Source: Mycolicibacterium boenickei
GTDB taxonomy: Bacteria > Actinomycetota > Actinomycetes > Mycobacteriales > Mycobacteriaceae
Direction: 5' to 3'
Length of the DNA: 64,000 nucleotides
NCBI RefSeq assembly: GCF_010731295.1
Contig: NZ_AP022579.1
Location: 4,402,001-4,466,000, forward strand
Of the stretch, positions 1-8,855 are shown piece by piece (the stretch's first letter is position 1; every line of letters begins with the position of its first letter). Under the pieces are notes generated by a model, which made no database searches, was not told the DNA's origin, and saw only the letters and a program-made list of their open reading frames with translations. The position numbers were made by a program, and so were the translations under genes.

Positions 1-2
1 TC

Positions 3-1019
3 CGGGCCATGTCCGATGCCTCGAAACACGGCCGCGTGATCACCGCCGCGCCGAATTTCGCGTACGAATGGACCGCCCAGCGCGGTGTTCCCGCGGCGGG
101 GGAGGACATCGACTTGAGCAACGTGGTCCTCATCATCGGCTCCGAGCCGGTAAACCCTGAAGTGATAACGGCATTCAACGAGGTGTTCGCGCCCCACGGG
201 CTACCGCCGACCGCGTTCAAGCCGTCGTACGGCATCGCCGAGGCGACGCTGCTGATCTCCACGATCGCCCCGGCCGAGCAGGCGTCGGTGGTCTACTTCG
301 ACCGCGAGCAGCTCGCAGTCGGGCGAGCCGTGCGCGTCGACGCTCACGCCGAGGGGGCCGTCGCCCATGTGTCGTGTGGCCACCCGGCCCGCAGTCTGTG
401 GGCGGTGATCGTCGATCCCGCGACTGCCGACGGGCCCTCCGAGGAAGTGGCCGACGGCCGGATCGGGGAGATCTGGCTGCACGGCGACAACGTCGGTCGC
501 GGTTACTGGGGCCGGCCGGAGGAGACGCGGAAGGTGTTCGGGGTGTCGCTGCAGTCCCGGCTGGCCTCGGGCGGTCACGCTGAAGGACTTCGGCAGGACG
601 CCACCTGGCTGCGCACCGGTGATCTCGGGGTGTATTCCGAGGGGCAGCTCTACGTGACCGGCCGGATGGCCGACCTCGTCCGGATCGACGGGCGCAGCCA
701 CTACCCGCAGGACATCGAGGCCACCGTGGCAGACGCCTCGCCGCTGGTGCGGCGCGGGTACGTCACGGCGTTCACCGTGACCCGCGACGGTGACGGCGCC
801 GGACTGGTGGTGATCGCCGAACGCGCGGCCCGCACCAAGCAAGCCGATCCCGAGGAGGCCGGTGAGGCCATCCGCGCGGCGGTGGCCGCCCGGCACGGAC
901 TGGCCGTGGCGGATCTGCGGTTCCTGCCCGCGGGCGCGATCCCCCGGACCACGAGCGGCAAGCTGGCCCGGTTGGCCTGTCGCGGCGAGTATCTGGCGGG
1001 CACACTGGGCGTGCGGTGA
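3..1019 (+). CDS. Fatty-acyl-AMP ligase (FAAL-type FadD), C-terminal part
   Basis: The 5' end is cut by the window edge; the frame is open from the first bases. The protein belongs to the adenylate-forming superfamily. The stretch PSYGIAEATLL matches the core motif of the FAAL subgroup, which makes acyl-adenylates and passes them to acyl carrier or polyketide synthase domains rather than to CoA. Further on come GRIGEIWLHGDNVGRGYW, the hinge-region pattern LRTGDLGVY...GRMADLVRIDGR, and PRTTSGKLAR near the C-terminus, whose lysine is the catalytic lysine of the mobile C-terminal domain. The length and motif order fit the last half to two thirds of such a ligase. The partner synthase or acyl carrier protein would lie upstream, outside the window. 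Assignment to FAAL rather than acyl-CoA synthetase rests mainly on the YGIAEATL motif. Confidence 0.88.
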   Translation, partial: RAMSDASKHGRVITAAPNFAYEWTAQRGVPAAGEDIDLSNVVLIIGSEPVNPEVITAFNEVFAPHGLPPTAFKPSYGIAEATLLISTIAPAEQASVVYFDREQLAVGRAVRVDAHAEGAVAHVSCGHPARSLWAVIVDPATADGPSEEVADGRIGEIWLHGDNVGRGYWGRPEETRKVFGVSLQSRLASGGHAEGLRQDATWLRTGDLGVYSEGQLYVTGRMADLVRIDGRSHYPQDIEATVADASPLVRRGYVTAFTVTRDGDGAGLVVIAERAARTKQADPEEAGEAIRAAVAARHGLAVADLRFLPAGAIPRTTSGKLARLACRGEYLAGTLGVR

Positions 1020-1045
1020 TCGTTCACCGCGGGCATGCTGCTGGT

Positions 1046-1501
1046 ATGAGCAGAGACGAGATCACCGCCGCGATCGTGGAAGCCCGGCTGACCAAGGGGC
1101 TCACGTGGCAGCAGTTGGCCGATGCCATCGACAAACCCGTGGTGTGGACAGTGTCCGCGTTGCTCGGGCAGCACCCGGTGCCGGTCGAATCCGGCAAGGT
1201 CATCGCGGAGCTGCTCGGCCTCGACGAGTCGGTGGTCCCGGTGCTGGCCGCGGTCCCGATGCGCGGCGGATTGCCGACTGCCGTGCCCACCGATCCCACG
1301 ATCTACCGGTTCTACGAGGCGCTGCAGGTCTACGGCGGCGCGCTCAAAGAGCTGATCCACGAGCAGTTCGGGGACGGCATCATGAGCGCCATCAACTTCA
1401 GCATCGACGTGCAGCGCAAACCGCACCCGTCCGGTGACCGGGTGGTGGTGACCTTCGACGGCAAGTTCCTGCCGTACGACTGGACGGCCGCGGAGAAGTA
1501 G
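1046..1501 (+). CDS. cynS: Cyanate hydratase (cyanase)
   Basis: Cyanase decomposes cyanate with bicarbonate to ammonia and carbon dioxide. The 151-residue length is typical. The N-terminal half (residues 1-75) is the helix-turn-helix-like domain (LTWQQLADAIDKP, AELLGLDES), and the C-terminal half carries the active site: YRFYEALQVYG and MSAINFSIDV hold Arg88, Glu91 and Ser114, equivalent to the Arg/Glu/Ser triad of the decameric E. coli enzyme. I start at ATG 1046; an upstream GTG at 1016 would overlap the ligase gene and add a non-conserved extension. The gene follows the FAAL gene by 26 bases and may be cotranscribed, but no functional link is evident. No carbonic anhydrase or cyanate transporter gene is adjacent. 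Confidence 0.95.
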   Translation: MSRDEITAAIVEARLTKGLTWQQLADAIDKPVVWTVSALLGQHPVPVESGKVIAELLGLDESVVPVLAAVPMRGGLPTAVPTDPTIYRFYEALQVYGGALKELIHEQFGDGIMSAINFSIDVQRKPHPSGDRVVVTFDGKFLPYDWTAAEK

Positions 1502-1523
1502 CATCCGCTGCTAGCGTGCGGGC

Positions 1524-2180
1524 GTGAGCCAGTTCTCAGATTCGTGGGCGGCGCTGCGGGCAGCGGTGGCGGGGCTCAAGCCCGAGGACTTCAGCCGGCC
1601 CTCGGGTTGCGCCGGCTGGTTGGTTCGAGACCTGGTGTGTCACCTCATCATTGATGCCCAGGATGTGCTGATCACGCTGGCCACCCCCGCCGACGCCGAA
1701 CCGACCCGCAACGCGCTGACGTATTGGGACGTATCCGGTACGCCTCCCGACGGTGCGGATCCGTTGGCGGCGCTGACCGTCCGGCTGGCCGCTGCTTATG
1801 AGGATGTGGACCTACTCAAGTTCCACCTCGACGATGTGGGTTCCGCCGCCGGCCGGGCGGCTGACCTCGCCGACCCCGACCGGCGGGTTGCCACGCAGGA
1901 GCAGGTGCTCACCGTCGGCGACTACCTCGACGCCTACGTTCTGGAATGGACACTGCACCACCTGGACCTGGTGGCACATCTGCCGGGACCGGCCGGACCG
2001 CCCGCGGCCGGTCTGGCCCGATCGCGCGCGATGTTCGGCGACATCACCGGAGTCCGATTCCCCGCGACATTCTCGGACGCGGACGTCCTGCGGGTGGGGA
2101 CGGGCCGCCGGGCTCCGACCGATCCTGAGGTGTCCGCTCTCGGTGAGGCGGCCGCACGGCTTCCGTTCGTGCTGGGCTGA
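1524..2180 (+). CDS. Maleylpyruvate isomerase N-terminal (DinB-like) domain protein
   Basis: This 218-residue protein has the four-helix DinB-like fold pattern of the mycothiol-dependent maleylpyruvate isomerase N-terminal family: W8 near the start, then LKPEDFSRPSGCAGWLVRDLVCHLI with the first metal-ligand-type histidine, and LEWTLHHLDLVAHL with the second histidine cluster. In the family these histidines bind a divalent metal and the proteins act as thiol-dependent (mycothiol) transferases or isomerases; the substrate of this member is unknown. The start is GTG 1524, 22 bases after the cyanase stop, so the two are probably transcribed together. I see no signal peptide. The specific reaction should not be inferred from the family name, because most paralogues are uncharacterised. 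Confidence 0.8.
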   Translation: MSQFSDSWAALRAAVAGLKPEDFSRPSGCAGWLVRDLVCHLIIDAQDVLITLATPADAEPTRNALTYWDVSGTPPDGADPLAALTVRLAAAYEDVDLLKFHLDDVGSAAGRAADLADPDRRVATQEQVLTVGDYLDAYVLEWTLHHLDLVAHLPGPAGPPAAGLARSRAMFGDITGVRFPATFSDADVLRVGTGRRAPTDPEVSALGEAAARLPFVLG

Positions 2181-2254
2181 CGGCGGACGCTGGTCAATAG
2201 GGCGTCGACGGTCGATGATTACCTGATATCCCTGCGGCGACGGTAAGGATCTCC

Positions 2255-3268
2255 ATGTCTACTCATCGAGCTGTTCACGTCCAGTCCGCCGGTGGCGAGC
2301 TGGAACTGGTTGATGCCCAAACACTCTCACCGGATCGCGGCCAGGTGCGGGTGGCGGTGGCGGCGTGCGGCGTCTGCGGTACCGATCAGGCCATCATCAA
2401 CGGTGGGTTCCCGGGCATGACCTGGCCGGTGACCCCGGGCCACGAGATCGCGGGCACCATCGCCGAAGTCGGCGCGGGCGTCACCGATTTCTCGGTAGGG
2501 GACCGGGTCGCCGTGGGGTGGTTCGGCGGACACTGCGGGGTCTGCATCCCGTGTCGCAAGGGCCTGTTCATCCATTGCGTGAAGGGGCAGATTCCCAGCC
2601 TGCACTACCCGGGCGGCTACGCGGAATCGGTGACGGTACCTGCCAACGCGCTCGCCCGGATCCCCGACGAACTGTCTTTCGCCGAGGCCGCCCCGATGGG
2701 GTGCGCGGGCGTGACGACCTACAACGCGCTTCGCCACACCCGCGCTCTCCCCGGCGACGTCGTTGCCGTGCTCGGCGTCGGTGGACTGGGCCACCTCGGG
2801 CTGCAGTTCGCCAACGCGATGGGGTTCGAGACGGTCGCCATCGCCCGCGGCCCCGGCAAGGAGGCGGACGCCCGTTCGCTGGGGGCCAGGCACTACATCG
2901 ACTCGACCGCCGGGGATGTCAGCGCGGCCTTGCGCGACTTGGGTGGTGCGGCAGTGGTTCTGGCGACGGTGGGCAATTCGCAGGCGATGGCGGACACCGT
3001 CGGCGGGCTGGCGCCGCGCGGCGAACTGGTGGCGATCGGGGTGTCGGCAGACCCGTTGCCGATCAGCCCGGTGCAGCTGATCCAGCCGGCCCTGACGATT
3101 TCCGGGCACCCGTCGGGGACCGCGCGTGATGTCGAGGAGACGATGCATTTCGCGGTGCTGTCGGGGGTGCGGGCCCGGATCGAGGAGCGCCCGCTCGATG
3201 ACGCGGCGAGCGCGTATGCGGCGATGGAGCAGGGCCGGGCGCGCTACCGCATGGTCCTGACGATCTGA
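2255..3268 (+). CDS. Zinc-dependent medium-chain alcohol dehydrogenase
   Basis: A complete 337-residue MDR-family dehydrogenase. The catalytic zinc ligands are visible as the cysteine in CGVCGTD, the histidine in PGHEIAG, and the cysteine in MGCAGVT. A structural zinc site is present as four cysteines in CGVCIPCRKGLFIHC. The Rossmann nucleotide site reads VLGVGGLGHLGLQFA, followed by an alanine/arginine pair (AIARG) instead of an acidic residue, which leaves NAD versus NADP preference open. It resembles the AdhA-type single-domain alcohol dehydrogenases of mycobacteria, which oxidise primary alcohols or reduce aldehydes. ATG 2255 follows an AGGAT-like ribosome site (AAGGATCTCC). It stands alone: the previous gene ends 74 bases upstream. 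Confidence 0.92.
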   Translation: MSTHRAVHVQSAGGELELVDAQTLSPDRGQVRVAVAACGVCGTDQAIINGGFPGMTWPVTPGHEIAGTIAEVGAGVTDFSVGDRVAVGWFGGHCGVCIPCRKGLFIHCVKGQIPSLHYPGGYAESVTVPANALARIPDELSFAEAAPMGCAGVTTYNALRHTRALPGDVVAVLGVGGLGHLGLQFANAMGFETVAIARGPGKEADARSLGARHYIDSTAGDVSAALRDLGGAAVVLATVGNSQAMADTVGGLAPRGELVAIGVSADPLPISPVQLIQPALTISGHPSGTARDVEETMHFAVLSGVRARIEERPLDDAASAYAAMEQGRARYRMVLTI

Positions 3269-3447
3269 TCTTTCCCACCCCGCCGGTCGCCACGAGCAGG
3301 TAGCGTCGGTACTTCGTTTGCTGGACGACGAATCGGTGGGGGCCGGGGATGGCGTGGAATCGGAGGGTGACCGTTGCCGGGGGGATTTTCTCCGGCCGGT
3401 CACGTGGTGTTGCCCGGAAGTTCGCCCGTGGTATCTACTCTGCCCCG

Positions 3448-4371
3448 GTGCTTTTCACGCCGGGACGGCTGACAACAGTGATATCCGCGGCGCTGGTCGC
3501 GCTCTCGTGGTGCGCGGTCGGCCCGATGCCCGCAGCGGCCGCACCGATACCGTCGGCGCAGATCGATTTCGGCGGCACGATGCGCACCTACCGGGTGCAC
3601 CTGCCGGCCGGCGGCGCGCCATCGGGGCTGGTCGTCAACCTGCATGCGGCCGGATCGACCGGAGCCGACCAGGCGGCGCTCACCCACTACGACGCCGTGG
3701 CCGATGCCTACGGGTTCGCCGTGGTCTACCCCGACGGCATCGACTACAGCTGGGCCGACGGCCGCGGCGCCTCGGTGCCGGACCGTCAAGGAGTCGACGA
3801 CGTGGGGTTCATCTCGACCCTGGTCGATCGCCTCGTCGCCGAGAACGGCATCCCGCGCGGCCGGGTGTATGCCACGGGCCTGTCGGCGGGCGGGTTCATG
3901 GCCAACCGCCTGGCCTGTGACAGGGCGGACCTGTTCGCGGCGATTGCCCCGGTCGCTGGCACGCTCGGGACGAATGTGGGCTGCAGCCCGTCGCGACCTG
4001 TGTCGGTCCTGGCCAGCTACGGGACCGCGGACCCCATCGTGCCCTTCAACGGCGGGCCGATGACCGGGCGCGGTGGCGGCAGCACGGTGGTGTCGGGCCC
4101 CGCGATGGTGGATCGGTGGCGCCAGATCAACGGCTGCCCCGCCCCGTCTGACGAGGTGCTGCCCGCCACCGGTGACGGCACCGAGACCCACCGCATCGCC
4201 TCGGACGGGTGCGCGGCCGGAGCTTCGGTGGTGTTCATGAGGGTCGACGGCGGCGGACACACCTGGCCGGGTGTGCCCGAGATTCTTCCGGTGCAGGACG
4301 TCGGCGCCGCCAGTCGGGCGTTCGACGCCTCGGACGCCTCAGCGCAGTTCTTCGCCTCGCACGGAAGATAG
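3448..4371 (+). CDS. Secreted PHB-depolymerase-family esterase (LpqC-like)
   Basis: An exported alpha/beta hydrolase of the polyhydroxybutyrate depolymerase/feruloyl esterase family. I place the start at GTG 3448 because it gives a normal signal peptide (basic start, hydrophobic LTTVISAALVALSW, Ala-rich cleavage site MPAAAAP); an in-frame ATG at 3349 would add 33 unlikely residues. The nucleophile elbow is GLSAGGF, the acid is likely in YGTADPIVPF, and the catalytic histidine is in GGGHTWPG. A conserved NLHAAGSTG strand supplies the oxyanion region. The protein is about 307 residues long. Substrate is unknown: family members cut short-chain polyesters or aryl esters. No lipobox cysteine follows the signal region, so it is probably secreted rather than a lipoprotein. 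Confidence 0.85.
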   Translation: MLFTPGRLTTVISAALVALSWCAVGPMPAAAAPIPSAQIDFGGTMRTYRVHLPAGGAPSGLVVNLHAAGSTGADQAALTHYDAVADAYGFAVVYPDGIDYSWADGRGASVPDRQGVDDVGFISTLVDRLVAENGIPRGRVYATGLSAGGFMANRLACDRADLFAAIAPVAGTLGTNVGCSPSRPVSVLASYGTADPIVPFNGGPMTGRGGGSTVVSGPAMVDRWRQINGCPAPSDEVLPATGDGTETHRIASDGCAAGASVVFMRVDGGGHTWPGVPEILPVQDVGAASRAFDASDASAQFFASHGR

Positions 4372-4385
4372 CCGCGACCGCCGAA

Positions 4386-4406
4386 TCGCGTAGTCGGCTA
4401 CGCGTG
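4386..4406 (+). promoter_or_regulatory. Inverted-repeat element shared with position 12291
   Basis: The sequence CGCGTAG-TCGG-CTACGCG (4387-4404) is a perfect 7-bp inverted repeat around a TCGG loop, followed by TG. The 16 bases TAGTCGGCTACGCGTG recur exactly at 12295-12310, and the match extends to 20 of 21 bases. Both copies sit just after the stop of an upstream gene and 94-99 bases before the ATG of a gene with a strong GGAG ribosome site. It could be an operator, part of a promoter, or a 5'-UTR hairpin. That it is regulatory is an inference. Confidence 0.55.
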
Positions 4407-4489
4407 TCCGCGTCGTGCGCGGCCGATACGTTCGGCGAATGCGGGCAAGTGAAAGTCCTTGTGTCCGCTCCGAAATGAAGGAGTCGATC

Positions 4490-5518
4490 ATGGCGCTCAC
4501 CTACGGCGTACTGCGTGCACGGCCGGACCGGTTCGTCCGCGAAGACGGGCAATCCAGCCCGCACCTGCAGATCCGGGCAGTCGACGACTCCGGGCAACCC
4601 TGGCGGGTCGCGGTCAATGTCGAGTCCAACGACGGTAGCGAAGTCGTGTTCTGGGTGGTGGATCCGCTGGTCGGCCACCCGATCCTGAACGGACTGGCCG
4701 CGGTGGCGTCCGGATTCTCGATCACCCCTGGCACGTCGGCGGCCTCATTGGACTACGTCAAGGCGCCACTGTTCGACTTCACCCTGGGCCGGGCGCTGCC
4801 GTCCAGCGGCAGCGCGAATGCCGACGATCTGCAGGACCTCTTGAGCTTGTACCTGACCCAATGCCAGGCCGCCGGCGGCGAGCTCTACGCCTTCGGCGCG
4901 AAGTTCGACCGGAACCTGCACAAGCCGATCGATGCCGAGTTCGGCAACACCGACGGATTGCACGGCGTCCACGACATTCATATGAACCAGGGCAACGTCG
5001 GCGCTCACGCAGGGGACAACGGCGCCTTCCACGACGGCGGGCTGCTGCTGGCCTTCCCCGACCGGGTGGTCGGCATCCTGCTGGCCTTCCAGACCCAGCA
5101 GGTGCCCACCGACGCGCGGGGAGACGCCGCCGCGGGTGCGCAGCCGCTGTCCCGGTTGATCGGGGCGGGACCGGCCGGGCCGGGGACCCCGGTGCCGGCC
5201 TACCTGGAGCGGGCGCTGATCAATCCCATCGGTCCCGATCCCGGACACGAAGCCGTGGTGATCGGCAACTGTGCCACCACGGCGGTGTCGTTGCACGGCT
5301 GGCGGCTGGTCGATCGCAACGGCCGGGAAAGCAAGCTGGACGCCGACCTGGCCGGGGGAGCTTCTGCGGTCATCGTGCTCGACGGATCCGGTGCCCAGCT
5401 CGGTAACTCGGGCGGCAATCTGCTGTTGGTCGATGATCGAGGTGCCCAGGTCGACAGCGTCACCTACTCCCAGGACGACGCCGCCGGCGAGGACCGCTAC
5501 GTACGCTTCCAGCGGTAG
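4490..5518 (+). CDS. DUF2278 (YukJ-like) protein with C-terminal lamin-tail-like domain
   Basis: A 342-residue protein. Residues 1-220 match the YukJ/DUF2278 family pattern: an N-terminal YGVLRARPDRF, a beta-rich stretch, and a His-rich centre GLHGVHDIHMNQGN followed by HDGGLLLAFPDRVVGILLAFQTQ. The last 90 residues (ALINPIGPDPGHEAVVIGN ... GWRLVDRNG ... GNLLLVDDRGAQVDSVTYS) have the lamin-tail Ig-like repeat signature. The biochemical function of the family is unknown. Start ATG 4490 is chosen for its ribosome site GAAGGAG six bases upstream. No signal peptide or transmembrane segment is visible, so the protein is predicted cytoplasmic unless exported by another route. The upstream region holds the hairpin element also found before the gene at 12389. 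Confidence 0.85.
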   Translation: MALTYGVLRARPDRFVREDGQSSPHLQIRAVDDSGQPWRVAVNVESNDGSEVVFWVVDPLVGHPILNGLAAVASGFSITPGTSAASLDYVKAPLFDFTLGRALPSSGSANADDLQDLLSLYLTQCQAAGGELYAFGAKFDRNLHKPIDAEFGNTDGLHGVHDIHMNQGNVGAHAGDNGAFHDGGLLLAFPDRVVGILLAFQTQQVPTDARGDAAAGAQPLSRLIGAGPAGPGTPVPAYLERALINPIGPDPGHEAVVIGNCATTAVSLHGWRLVDRNGRESKLDADLAGGASAVIVLDGSGAQLGNSGGNLLLVDDRGAQVDSVTYSQDDAAGEDRYVRFQR

Positions 5519-5703
5519 CCGCCAATATTGATCACCCAGCGGTTAACCCTGTCGGGGCTCCGCCCGGCCGACCTGGACGGATTGAATAACATTCCGCCCC
5601 AGTCGAATTCACGATCAACGCGTGAGGACACTGGTCAAGTGCGACCCCGTCGGGCAGGCTGCGCCGGTGCGAGCGAAGGTGCCGCGGCCCTAGGGTTCGT
5701 CCC

Positions 5704-6363
5704 GTGGTGGATTGGCACAGCTGGCACGAGGACTATGACCGACCCGATTCGGCCCTGGCGCACCGGCTTCGCGCCGTGCAGGCACTGATCACGCAAGCGC
5801 TCGACGAGTCCCCGCCCGGCCCGCTGCGGGTGGTCAGTTTGTGCGCAGGCCAGGGGCGGGACCTGCTGGAGGTGCTCGCCGAGCATCCGCGACGCCGCGA
5901 CGTCCGGGCGCGCCTGGTCGAGTTGGATCCGCGCAACGCCGCGGTCGCCGCCGCCGCGGTGGACCGGTATCGGCTGACCGGGGTCGAGGTGGTGACCGGC
6001 GACGCGGCGCTCATCGACCACTACGCAGACCTGGCACCGGCCGACATCGTGGTGGCCTGTGGCATTTTCGGGAACATCACCGATGAGGACATCGAGCGGA
6101 CGATCCGCATTCTCCCGCAGCTGGCCAAAACCGGCGCCACCGTGCTGTGGACTCGCGGACGCACCGTCCCGGACCGGATTCCGCTGATCCTCAACTGGTT
6201 TGAAGAGCAGGGATTCGACCTGATCTGGGTGTCGCCCCCGGATGTGAGCTACGGCGTCGGAGCCCACCGCTTCACCCGGCAGCCTGAGCCTCTGGTGGCC
6301 GGGGCCCAGATCTTCGACTTCGTCGGCTCGGACGTGATCCGGGCCGCCGACCTCGCTCGCTGA
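5704..6363 (+). CDS. Class I SAM-dependent methyltransferase-like protein
   Basis: A 219-residue protein with a class I methyltransferase core: motif I appears as VVSLCAGQGRDLLEVL, an acidic residue ends strand 2 (ARLVELDPRNAA), and motif IV is ADIVVACGIFGNIT. The N-terminus begins WHSWHEDYDRPDSALAHRLRAVQ, a pattern seen in small actinobacterial methyltransferases of unknown substrate. The start GTG 5704 lies 185 bases after the preceding stop, so the gene probably has its own promoter. The C-terminal half (RFTRQPEPL) may form a substrate lid. It could act on a small molecule; nothing in the neighbourhood indicates which. Confidence 0.8.
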   Translation: MVDWHSWHEDYDRPDSALAHRLRAVQALITQALDESPPGPLRVVSLCAGQGRDLLEVLAEHPRRRDVRARLVELDPRNAAVAAAAVDRYRLTGVEVVTGDAALIDHYADLAPADIVVACGIFGNITDEDIERTIRILPQLAKTGATVLWTRGRTVPDRIPLILNWFEEQGFDLIWVSPPDVSYGVGAHRFTRQPEPLVAGAQIFDFVGSDVIRAADLAR

Positions 6364-6427
6364 CGACACCGCAGGCCGTGGCGTAGTTCCACCAGGAGCC
6401 GACCGTTCATCAGTACGCTTTTCAACG

Positions 6428-7990
6428 ATGGCTGAGGAAGGTCTGAACGGCAGAGATCGCCTGCGCGGAGGGCTGCGCATCGCCCTGCGGGGGCGGCGGG
6501 ACCCGGCACCGGTGGCCGGCCGGCGCAGTCGCGCGTCGGCCGGGATGGGTGACGTGCACACCCGCAAGGTCCTCGACCTGACCATCCGCCTGGCCGAGGT
6601 CATGCTCTCGTCGGGCTCGGGCACCGCCGACGTCGTGGCCACCACCCAGGACGTCGCACAGGCGTACCGGCTGACCGATTGCGTCGTCGACATCACCGTC
6701 GCGACGATCATCGTGTCGGCGCTGCCCACCGCGGACAGCCCGCCGGTCACGATCATGCGCGCGGTGCGCACCAGGTCGACGGACTACACCCGGCTCGCCC
6801 ATCTCGACCGGCTGGTGCGACGCATCACCTCCGGCGGTATCACGGTCGACGAGGCGCACGAGGCGATGGACGAGCTCACCGAGAGCCCGCATCCGTTCCC
6901 GCGGTGGCTCGCGACCGCCGGCTGGGCGGGTTTCGCGCTCGGCATCGCAATGCTGCTGGGCGGCAACTGGCTGACCTGTCTGCTGGCGAGCCTGACCGCC
7001 GCGTTGATCGACCGCGTCGGCCGCCTGCTGAACCGGATCGGCACACCGTTCTTCTTCCAGCATGCGGTCGGGGCGGCGATTGCCACCCTGATCGCTCTTG
7101 GTGCCTACCGCTATACCGGCCAGGGGCTCAGCGCGCTGGTCGCCACCGGGATCGTGTTGTTGCTGTCCGGCATGACCTTGGTCGGTGCCGTGCAGGACGC
7201 GTTGACCGGCTACATGGTCACGGCGGTCGCACGGCTCGGTGACGCGGTCTTTCTCACCGCGGGGATCGTCGTCGGCATCACCGGTGCACTGCAGGCCGCC
7301 ACGCTGCTCGGGTTCCAGATCGAACTGCACGTCAACACGGCAGGCACCTTCATCACCCCGCGGGGTCCGCTGCCGATCGTGCTGGCGGTTCTCGGCGCGT
7401 CACTGGCCGGAATCTGCCTGACCATGGCCAGCTATGCGCCGCTGCGTTCACTGCCCACGGCCGGGCTGGCCGCCGGGCTGGCGGAGCTGACGTTGATCGG
7501 GCTGGGAACCGCCGGGTTCGGCCAATGGGCGGCTACCGGAATCGCGGCGATCGGGGTCGGTTTCCTGGCCACCTTGATCTCCATTCGCCGGCAGTCCCCG
7601 GCGCTGGTGACGGCGACCGCCGGCATCATGCCGATGCTGCCCGGCCTCGCGGTGTTCTGGGCGGTGTTCGCCTTCGCCGTGGACGAGAATTTCGGTGAGG
7701 GACTGGCGCACCTGCTGACCGCGGCAGCGACGGCGTTGGCCCTGGGCAGCGGCGTGGTGATGGGTGAGCTGCTCGGCTCGCCGCTGCGCTACCGCGCCGG
7801 ACGGATCGGCGAGTTCTTCCGCAAAGAAGGTCCGCCCGGGCTGCGCCGCGCGGTGGGCCAGGTGGTCCAGCTGCAGCCGGCCGACAATGCGTCTGCGGTC
7901 AGCCCGCCCCGTGCCGAAAGCGTCCCGCTGGAGCCGCCGTCGGCCGACGAACCGGATGACGATGAAACCGAAGACTCGGGCTCAGGGTGA
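6428..7990 (+). CDS. thrE: Threonine/serine exporter ThrE
   Basis: A 520-residue membrane protein of the ThrE family, which in Corynebacterium exports L-threonine and L-serine using the proton motive force. Residues about 35-290 carry the cytoplasmic ThrE domain (VLDLTIRLAEVMLSSGSGTADV, then WLATAGWAGFALGIAMLLGG opening the first membrane block). A second group of about five hydrophobic helices follows from residue 300 (LPIVLAVLGASLAGI, TAGIMPMLPGLAVFW). The last 60 residues are acidic, Pro-rich and probably disordered. Start is ATG 6428, 64 bases after the methyltransferase. The 3' end overlaps the convergent gluconolactonase-like gene by nine bases. The substrate range is inferred from the family. 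Confidence 0.92.
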   Translation: MAEEGLNGRDRLRGGLRIALRGRRDPAPVAGRRSRASAGMGDVHTRKVLDLTIRLAEVMLSSGSGTADVVATTQDVAQAYRLTDCVVDITVATIIVSALPTADSPPVTIMRAVRTRSTDYTRLAHLDRLVRRITSGGITVDEAHEAMDELTESPHPFPRWLATAGWAGFALGIAMLLGGNWLTCLLASLTAALIDRVGRLLNRIGTPFFFQHAVGAAIATLIALGAYRYTGQGLSALVATGIVLLLSGMTLVGAVQDALTGYMVTAVARLGDAVFLTAGIVVGITGALQAATLLGFQIELHVNTAGTFITPRGPLPIVLAVLGASLAGICLTMASYAPLRSLPTAGLAAGLAELTLIGLGTAGFGQWAATGIAAIGVGFLATLISIRRQSPALVTATAGIMPMLPGLAVFWAVFAFAVDENFGEGLAHLLTAAATALALGSGVVMGELLGSPLRYRAGRIGEFFRKEGPPGLRRAVGQVVQLQPADNASAVSPPRAESVPLEPPSADEPDDDETEDSGSG

Positions 7991-8830
7991 ACCCACGCCG
8001 GGGACGTCGACCCGCGCCTGCAGGATCCGACCCGTCGACTCGCCTGCCAGCAGGCCTTCGTGGCTGGTGTCGTCGACCACGAGATACAGCGTCCGCCCGT
8101 CGGGACCGCCCAGCGCCGGCGCCACCGCCCATCCGCGGTCGATCTCGATGCGGTGCGTGATCTCACCGCCGGCGACCACCCGCAGGAACTCGCCGGTGTC
8201 GTAGCAGCCGACCCAGACTCCTCCGGCGGCATCGACACACAATCCGTCGGGGTGCCGGTCGGGACCGAGGTCGGCGAATACGGTAGGGGAGCTGAGATCG
8301 CCGTCGGCCGCGGCGGTGAAGGCCAGCAATCGGGAGCCGTGGGTCTCGCTGGCCACCAGAGTCGACGCGTCGGGCAGCAATCCCAGGCCGTTGGGCAGCG
8401 CCAGCCCGCCGGCCACGATCCGGATTGTGCCCTCGGAGCCGACCAGCCCGATGGCTCCGGTCAAGGCGCCGCCGTCAGCGATGTAGAGGTCGACATAGGT
8501 CCGACCGTCCGGCGTCACCAAGAGATCATTGGTGGACCACGCGATGTCGCTGACGTCGTAGCTGGCCGTGACGTTTCCGCGGGCGTCGGCATGGTGCAAC
8601 TCGGCTGCGAAAAGCGTTGACACGACGAGAGTTTCGTCGGGCAGCCAGCCGAGACCGGAAGCGCGGGCGAGTTCGACCTCAACGGCGAGGTCGCCGGTTT
8701 CGCCGGCCGAGTACACCCGGCCGGCCAGGCCGTCGGTGAACCACAGGCGGTCACCGTGCCATCGGGGCCCCTCGCCGTAGACGATCCCGTCGACGAATGG
8801 GACCGCGGCGATGGCTTCGACTGATGTCAT
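7982..8830 (-). CDS. SMP-30/gluconolactonase-family hydrolase
   Basis: A complete 282-residue six-bladed beta-propeller of the SMP-30/gluconolactonase/LRE family. Family signatures are GEGPRWHGDRLWFTDGLAG near the N-terminus (metal-binding glutamate), WSTNDLLVTPDGRTYVDLY (asparagine and aspartate ligands) and DRHPDGLCVDAAGGVWVGCY. Family members hydrolyse sugar lactones or similar cyclic esters with a divalent metal; the natural substrate here is unknown. The ATG at 8830 gives the normal family N-terminus. It is convergent with thrE and lies 25 bases downstream of a small secreted-protein gene on the same strand, so the two may form one transcript. Confidence 0.85.
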   Translation of the reverse strand: MTSVEAIAAVPFVDGIVYGEGPRWHGDRLWFTDGLAGRVYSAGETGDLAVEVELARASGLGWLPDETLVVSTLFAAELHHADARGNVTASYDVSDIAWSTNDLLVTPDGRTYVDLYIADGGALTGAIGLVGSEGTIRIVAGGLALPNGLGLLPDASTLVASETHGSRLLAFTAAADGDLSSPTVFADLGPDRHPDGLCVDAAGGVWVGCYDTGEFLRVVAGGEITHRIEIDRGWAVAPALGGPDGRTLYLVVDDTSHEGLLAGESTGRILQARVDVPGVGSP

Positions 8831-8855
8831 CGGGCCCTCAGGTCCGGCGCGGCGA